A stretch of 64,000 bases of DNA, from positions 15,749,611 to 15,813,610 of the forward strand of contig NC_092576.1 of the NCBI RefSeq assembly GCF_037975245.1, in the 5' to 3' direction. Of this stretch, positions 60,801 through 64,000 are shown piece by piece. The position numbers and the translations under genes are program-made. Below the pieces are notes generated by a model. It was not told the DNA's origin. It worked only from the letters and a program-made list of their open reading frames with translations, and made no database searches. Within the stretch, counting starts at the first letter, position 1. Each line of letters starts with the position of its first letter. The DNA is from Apostichopus japonicus (taxonomy: Eukaryota > Echinodermata > Holothuroidea > Aspidochirotida > Stichopodidae).

Positions 60801-63346
60801 CAGTTACAAATTAAAGGATTTCATCGAGAGCAGGAAATAGAAGTTTAAATATTTCCAATTGTAAACTTTAAACAATTGTCGAGTCTCCGAAGTTATTGTA
60901 AATCACATGTTATCATTTTGATGAAGATAATGACGATTAACAACAAATTTTAAGTGAAAATAAACTTACAGAATGTCAAGATTCGTAAGATTGGAAAATA
61001 TCTGTTCAGGAAGAGTCGTCAGGCTGTTTTTGTTTGGGGATCTATAGCAATAGTATAATAAAACAACTTGTTTATATAGCATGTATGGTTTCTGTAACAA
61101 GCAAAATTAACTTAAACCGATACTGTTCGGTCACTGTCTTGATAGTAATTACTAATTCGCCGAAATATGTACAGTGTACGTATGTACATATTGTTGGAGG
61201 TATTCTAATATGCAGAGCACACTAATAGCTGACATTCTAAATTTCAGATGGGTTTATATTGTTGTGCTTGACCATTTAGTATTAGCACAATATACGAAGA
61301 TCCAGAGATCTAGCAAATTTATGTATTTCCTGTAGTCGATGACAGTACCAATACCGGAACAACACATATTATGATTTTTCACCATTTCAACTAAACACAC
61401 TCTTTTCTCCGCGCTCGATTATAAGAACATGTTAAGATAAATTGTATCTTAGATGACCAGAATATATGATATTCTAGGACACTGGTGATCGATCTAGACG
61501 CATGCAGGTGCAGCTAACTTGGGAATTTCCTTCCTTTACTGACAATATGCTCATTAATAATAATGATTTTAGAGGTGTATATTGTAATCATCCAATCAGC
61601 ATTAAGTAACTACATTCTAACAACAACAATCTAGTTCGAGTTATTGATATCGTTCCAGCCGATTCAGGTCTAAATACCATTCGAATCAGGAGGGATTTCA
61701 TTATCCTTTTTTTCATTGGGGCTATATCATTTAACTTCGATTATACTCGACATATGATGCAATATTGTTTCAAGAGTAAAAAAGACAACAAATTTGTGTT
61801 TTAATGTCAATAATTTAAACCCGACGCTTACATATGTCCTATCCCGTAACATGATAATAGTTTTTTTTTTCCGGATAAAACCCGTCATTTAGAGCCTCCC
61901 TGCTTCACATTTCACCACCTAGATACACAAATTGATACTGCCAAGATAGAAGATAAAGGAATGACTTTTTTATGAAACTAACCTTTAGTAGCACACGTTG
62001 CATTTTGTCAGGGGTGGAGAGGGTGGATTACTCGGAAGATGTTAGGACGGTAATTTCCCTTACTAGTGTAGCTACTGATAGGCAGTTCATATCAACGTAC
62101 TTTTCACATCACATTTGTGAAAGAAGATAAAGGTGTATCGCCTGAATTACAGCAGAAATCATTCATGTAAAGGACTATCATGTTCTTTGAACGAACTGGT
62201 TCTTAAAGTAATATTCAATAACACAATTATGTAATGATATCAATAGACGAAAATACTTACAACATAAAAAGGTTCTTGAGATTGAAAAATATATTCACTG
62301 GGAGAGACGTTAACTTGTTAGCGGACAGAAGCCTGAAAGAATTGTTCAGTCAAACATATATGAACTCATAACTACTTTAATTCGATAGTAATATTCACTG
62401 TTCTCGGAAAAGGAAAGAAGAATAATCAATGCAGAATTTATTTTTGATTTAGCAAAATAAGGGGTGCTCCCTCCCCCAGTTTCGTGAAGTACTTCTAAAG
62501 TGTACTTTTTCATCAATTAGAACAGCCGCTCTTTGTACTAAAAATTGCAGGCTAACAAATGCAGAAAGCTGTAATTAGAAAGTGTTTTTTCCTATGAGAA
62601 ATCACTTAAAGCCTTTAATTTACAGTTGGTCCACTTTTGTGGAAAAACATCTAAATAGTATTAATTGGAGGTGAAATAATGCAGAGAGGGTGTTCTGTAA
62701 ACTGTATAAATCGTTTGATTGAAAGTATTTTCAATTAAATATTTTCTTTATCAGTTTCCAATTATCGGAATCCTATCGTAATCTTTGACTTAATTGTATA
62801 ACAATATAATCAAACGAATGCTTACAACATCTGAAGATTTACGAGTCTGGAGAAAATATCCGCTTGGAGAGTCGTCAAGTTGTTTGAGTTCAGATACCTA
62901 AATGTAATCACCAAAAATATTATTTCAACTCATATTAACGTGTAAGACTAGCGATAGTCTTCAATAAATAACACAGAGGCGTCACGATGGTTCATCACTG
63001 ATGTCCTAAGTGAACAATGTACTTATCTACTAGAAAGTAATCTCCATGTGATAGTTATACTTTCGTTGCTTTGATTCACAGTTAGATCCGAAAATTGCAT
63101 TAAATGACCTAATAATACTAAGTCCTTAACTTAAAGTGCGCATGTTTTCTTTCTAAATTGCTACTTCAATTTGTTTCTACAAACCCGTTCTATGAATTAT
63201 TATTACCGGTATACTCTTCTGGTTTCCAATTACCTATTTAGGACCTTTCTATTAAGCATATTAGAAAAACTTACAACAGCTCAAGATTTTTGAGATTGGA
63301 AAAAAGATTCACTGGGAAAGACGTCAAGACGTTTCTTTTAAGGTAC
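48250..63346 (-). CDS. LRR / ephrin-receptor-like Cys-rich / multi-pass membrane protein, 3' part of gene
   Basis: A cell-surface receptor-like protein of unknown function. Exons in transcript order: 63275-63346, 62826-62897, 62261-62332, 60970-61041, 60600-60671, 58931-59002, 58471-58542, 57046-57117, 56497-56568, 55881-55952, 55265-55417, 55091-55156, 54140-54205, 53654-53725, 53156-53221, (one linking exon not found), 52414-52515, 49592-51162, 49191-49314 and 48250-48425. LRR exons are all phase 2 to phase 2. The last four exons join with matching phases (1, 1, 0, 1) and the stop is at 48250-48252. Signal peptide and LRRNT must lie right of the window. The phase-2 end of 53156-53221 does not fit the phase-1 start of 52414-52515, so either one small exon is missed or two neighbouring genes are involved. 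No vertebrate orthologue is recognised. Confidence 0.75.
49191..49314 (-). CDS. Membrane-segment exon of the same gene
   Basis: 124 nt, phase 0 to phase 1. It encodes [20 protein letters not shown] and a second hydrophobic helix [16 protein letters not shown], which adds the last two transmembrane segments after the large exon. The acceptor CTTCTTCAG and donor GTAAGTG are clean. Confidence 0.85.
49592..51162 (-). CDS. Cys-rich region plus multi-pass membrane domain, single 1571-nt exon
   Basis: Counting from codon 51112 as 1: [15 protein letters not shown] with [12 protein letters not shown] (3-33) is a GCC2/GCC3 module. [13 protein letters not shown] and [19 protein letters not shown] (about 40-167) extend the Cys-rich ectodomain. 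Hydrophobic segments lie at about 169-192, 206-228, 241-262, 277-298, 314-337, 371-396 and 460-491. A conserved-looking [15 protein letters not shown] stretch precedes the last pair, and a short Ser/Thr-rich loop (405-436) follows segment six. The layout resembles TRP-like nine-pass proteins with ephrin-like Cys repeats known as uncharacterised proteins in protists and invertebrates. The open frame runs on past the donor (GTAAATATT at 49591) to 49520, but homologous hydrophobic sequence resumes in 49191-49314, so the splice is preferred. Confidence 0.85.
51163..52413. other. Intron of the LRR receptor gene, nothing recognised
   Basis: AT-rich intron between the small Cys-rich exon and the large membrane exon. 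No repeat family or exon recognised. Confidence 0.6.
52414..52515 (-). CDS. Cys-rich juxtamembrane exon (GCC2/GCC3-like)
   Basis: 102 nt, phase 1 to phase 1, encoding [20 protein letters not shown] and GGCQPCPPG. Cys spacing C-x-x-C with G-F/Y-Y is that of ephrin-receptor-like (GCC2/GCC3) modules. It splices in frame to GGYYQDD of the next exon. Confidence 0.82.
52516..53155. other. Unresolved gap between LRR array and Cys-rich exon
   Basis: A linking exon of 3n+2 nt is expected here on the minus strand. I looked for an LRRCT-type Cys pattern and for a phase-fitting exon and found none. A G11 run (52668-52678) and a GC-richer patch at 52680-52800 are present. The patch may be of transposon origin. 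Confidence 0.4.
53156..63346 (-). CDS. Leucine-rich-repeat exon array (15 intact exons)
   Basis: Fourteen exons encode one LRR each (eleven of 72 nt, three of 66 nt: 53156-53221, 54140-54205 and 55091-55156) and one (55265-55417, 153 nt) encodes two. The pattern per repeat is L-x-x-N-x-L-x-x-L-P-x-x-I/V-F-x-N/D-L-x-x-L-x-x-L. Examples are [14 protein letters not shown] (57046-57117), [17 protein letters not shown] (56497-56568) and [17 protein letters not shown] (62261-62332). Donors are almost all GTAAG. This is the extracellular typical-subfamily LRR of Toll/LRRC15/GPCR ectodomains. The two 66-nt exons nearest the last repeats and the 153-nt double exon break the regular size and mark the C-terminal side of the solenoid. 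Confidence 0.9.
57372..57515. repeat. (TA)n microsatellite with GTTTATG interruptions
   Basis: TA runs separated by two short GTTTATGTA interruptions, in an LRR-receptor intron. Confidence 0.95.
57746..57836. repeat. (TA)n microsatellite at SINE tail
   Basis: A TA run of about 90 bp directly joined to the tail end of the inverted SINE at 57838-58030. Confidence 0.95.
57838..58030 (-). mobile_element. tRNA-derived SINE, family 1, copy 4 (inverted)
   Basis: On the minus strand this carries the family body, with tail-side block CTGCTTGCAG next to a (TA)n run at 57746-57836. The head is missing or too diverged to define. It lies in an intron of the LRR receptor gene. Confidence 0.78.
59360..60275. 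repeat. Minisatellite, 43-bp unit, about 20 copies
   Basis: The unit is TACCATGTGTAACAATCAGA plus CCATAATAAAGCATATTATA, in an LRR-receptor intron. A higher-order block of several units (around 59640-59790) recurs at about 59880-60040 with the same variants, for example CATCATCACGCATG. Repeats abut without spacers, so this is not a CRISPR. Confidence 0.93.
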
Positions 63347-63513
63347 CTCAAAGTGTAATGATAAAGAAATAATGAAATTTTATACTTGAAGGAGAAAACT
63401 TATAATAGCAAACTTATACAGATACTTGAACATTTGTCTACAAAATGAAAAGATGAATTCTCAATGCGGTGTCGTTTACTTTTCGTGCAGCAACACATTT
63501 ATCATATCGTAAC

Positions 63514-63584
63514 AACGATGTAAAGAAATTTAGTTCGAAAATATATGTTCAGGAAAAGCTGTCAAGTTATTGCGTTGCAGTACT
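63514..63584 (-). pseudogene. Decayed LRR exon of the same array
   Basis: After a good acceptor (TTTCCAG) the frame reads QRNNLTAFPEHIFSN and then hits TAA where the family has Leu. The segment is 71 nt instead of 72, so one base has been lost. The donor position reads GTTACG instead of GTAAGT. Being phase 2 at both ends it could simply be skipped without harming the frame of the rest. Confidence 0.8.
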
Positions 63585-63661
63585 CTGGAAATAATAATAG
63601 TGGGATCTCCTCTTAAGACAAAAATAAATTTGACATTATTTTGTTAACTTACTTGAGTTGA

Positions 63662-63756
63662 TATTACAGTTTTGTGTTTATATTTGCTTAACGTGATGTA
63701 ATTCATGATATTACAGTTTTGTGTTTATATTTGCTTAACGTGATGTAATTCATGAC
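63662..63756. repeat. Perfect 47-48-bp tandem duplication
   Basis: GATATTACAGTTTTGTGTTT through AACGTGATGTAATTCATGA occurs twice in a row without a visible change, so it is very recent. Confidence 0.88.
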
Positions 63757-64000
63757 AAGGAAAACGTTCCAGAAACCATCAATCTACAATCCCATATGGC
63801 TCTGATGTAGCTTCCAGGACAACTTTACAGATCTATGTCCTCTGACAATGCCAAATGAACGAAGCAGTTGTGTATGCTACCGGCGTTGGGACATGAAGAC
63901 ATTTACTGACAAGATGACATGATTTCATTTTCTTTATCATTGATAGCAGTTACAGGACCTTCCATGTGTTCTTTTGTTTGACAAGGCAGCTTATGGTCTT

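Overview
This is a eukaryotic nuclear window. Its genes are split into short exons with GT/AG junctions, separated by AT-rich introns full of microsatellites, minisatellites, tRNA-derived SINEs and dead LINE fragments. The gene content (a KIF3B/KRP95-type ciliary kinesin, mitochondrial GCAT, and a large leucine-rich-repeat membrane protein with an ephrin-receptor-like Cys-rich module) and the repeat style fit a marine invertebrate deuterostome. An echinoderm, perhaps a sea cucumber, is my best guess; this is inference, not proof.

Layout. (1) 1-9.0 kb, + strand: the 3' part of GCAT (2-amino-3-ketobutyrate CoA ligase). Five coding exons are present, with stop at 5961-5963 and a probable long 3' UTR. 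(2) 9.1-13.6 kb: convergent intergenic DNA with SINEs and a palindrome-bearing interspersed repeat. (3) 13.6-30.4 kb, - strand: a complete KIF3B coding region in 17 exons. All junction phases agree, giving a predicted 727-residue protein. The start ATG is the last three bases of a small exon at 30321-30380. Several introns carry minisatellites. One of these is an array of about 11 copies of the 3' end of a KIF3B exon together with its splice donor. (4) 30.4-48.2 kb: no convincing exon. This stretch probably holds KIF3B upstream sequence or its first intron, and then intergenic DNA. It contains LINE remnants, SINEs and minisatellites. From about 30.3 to 43.2 kb it is strikingly rich in the heptamers TACTGTA/TACAGTA. 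(5) 48.2-63.6 kb, - strand: the 3' part of a large receptor-like gene. It has 15 intact phase-2 LRR exons (14 single-repeat, one double), one decayed LRR exon, a short Cys-rich exon, a 1.57 kb exon coding for a GCC2/GCC3-like Cys-rich region plus most of a multi-pass membrane domain, and two last exons ending at 48250. The 5' end of this gene lies beyond the right edge.

The three genes do not form a pathway. GCAT acts in mitochondrial threonine/glycine metabolism and KIF3B is a subunit of the heterotrimeric kinesin-2 of intraflagellar transport. The LRR gene looks like a cell-surface sensor of a poorly described architecture and is the best candidate here for new biology.
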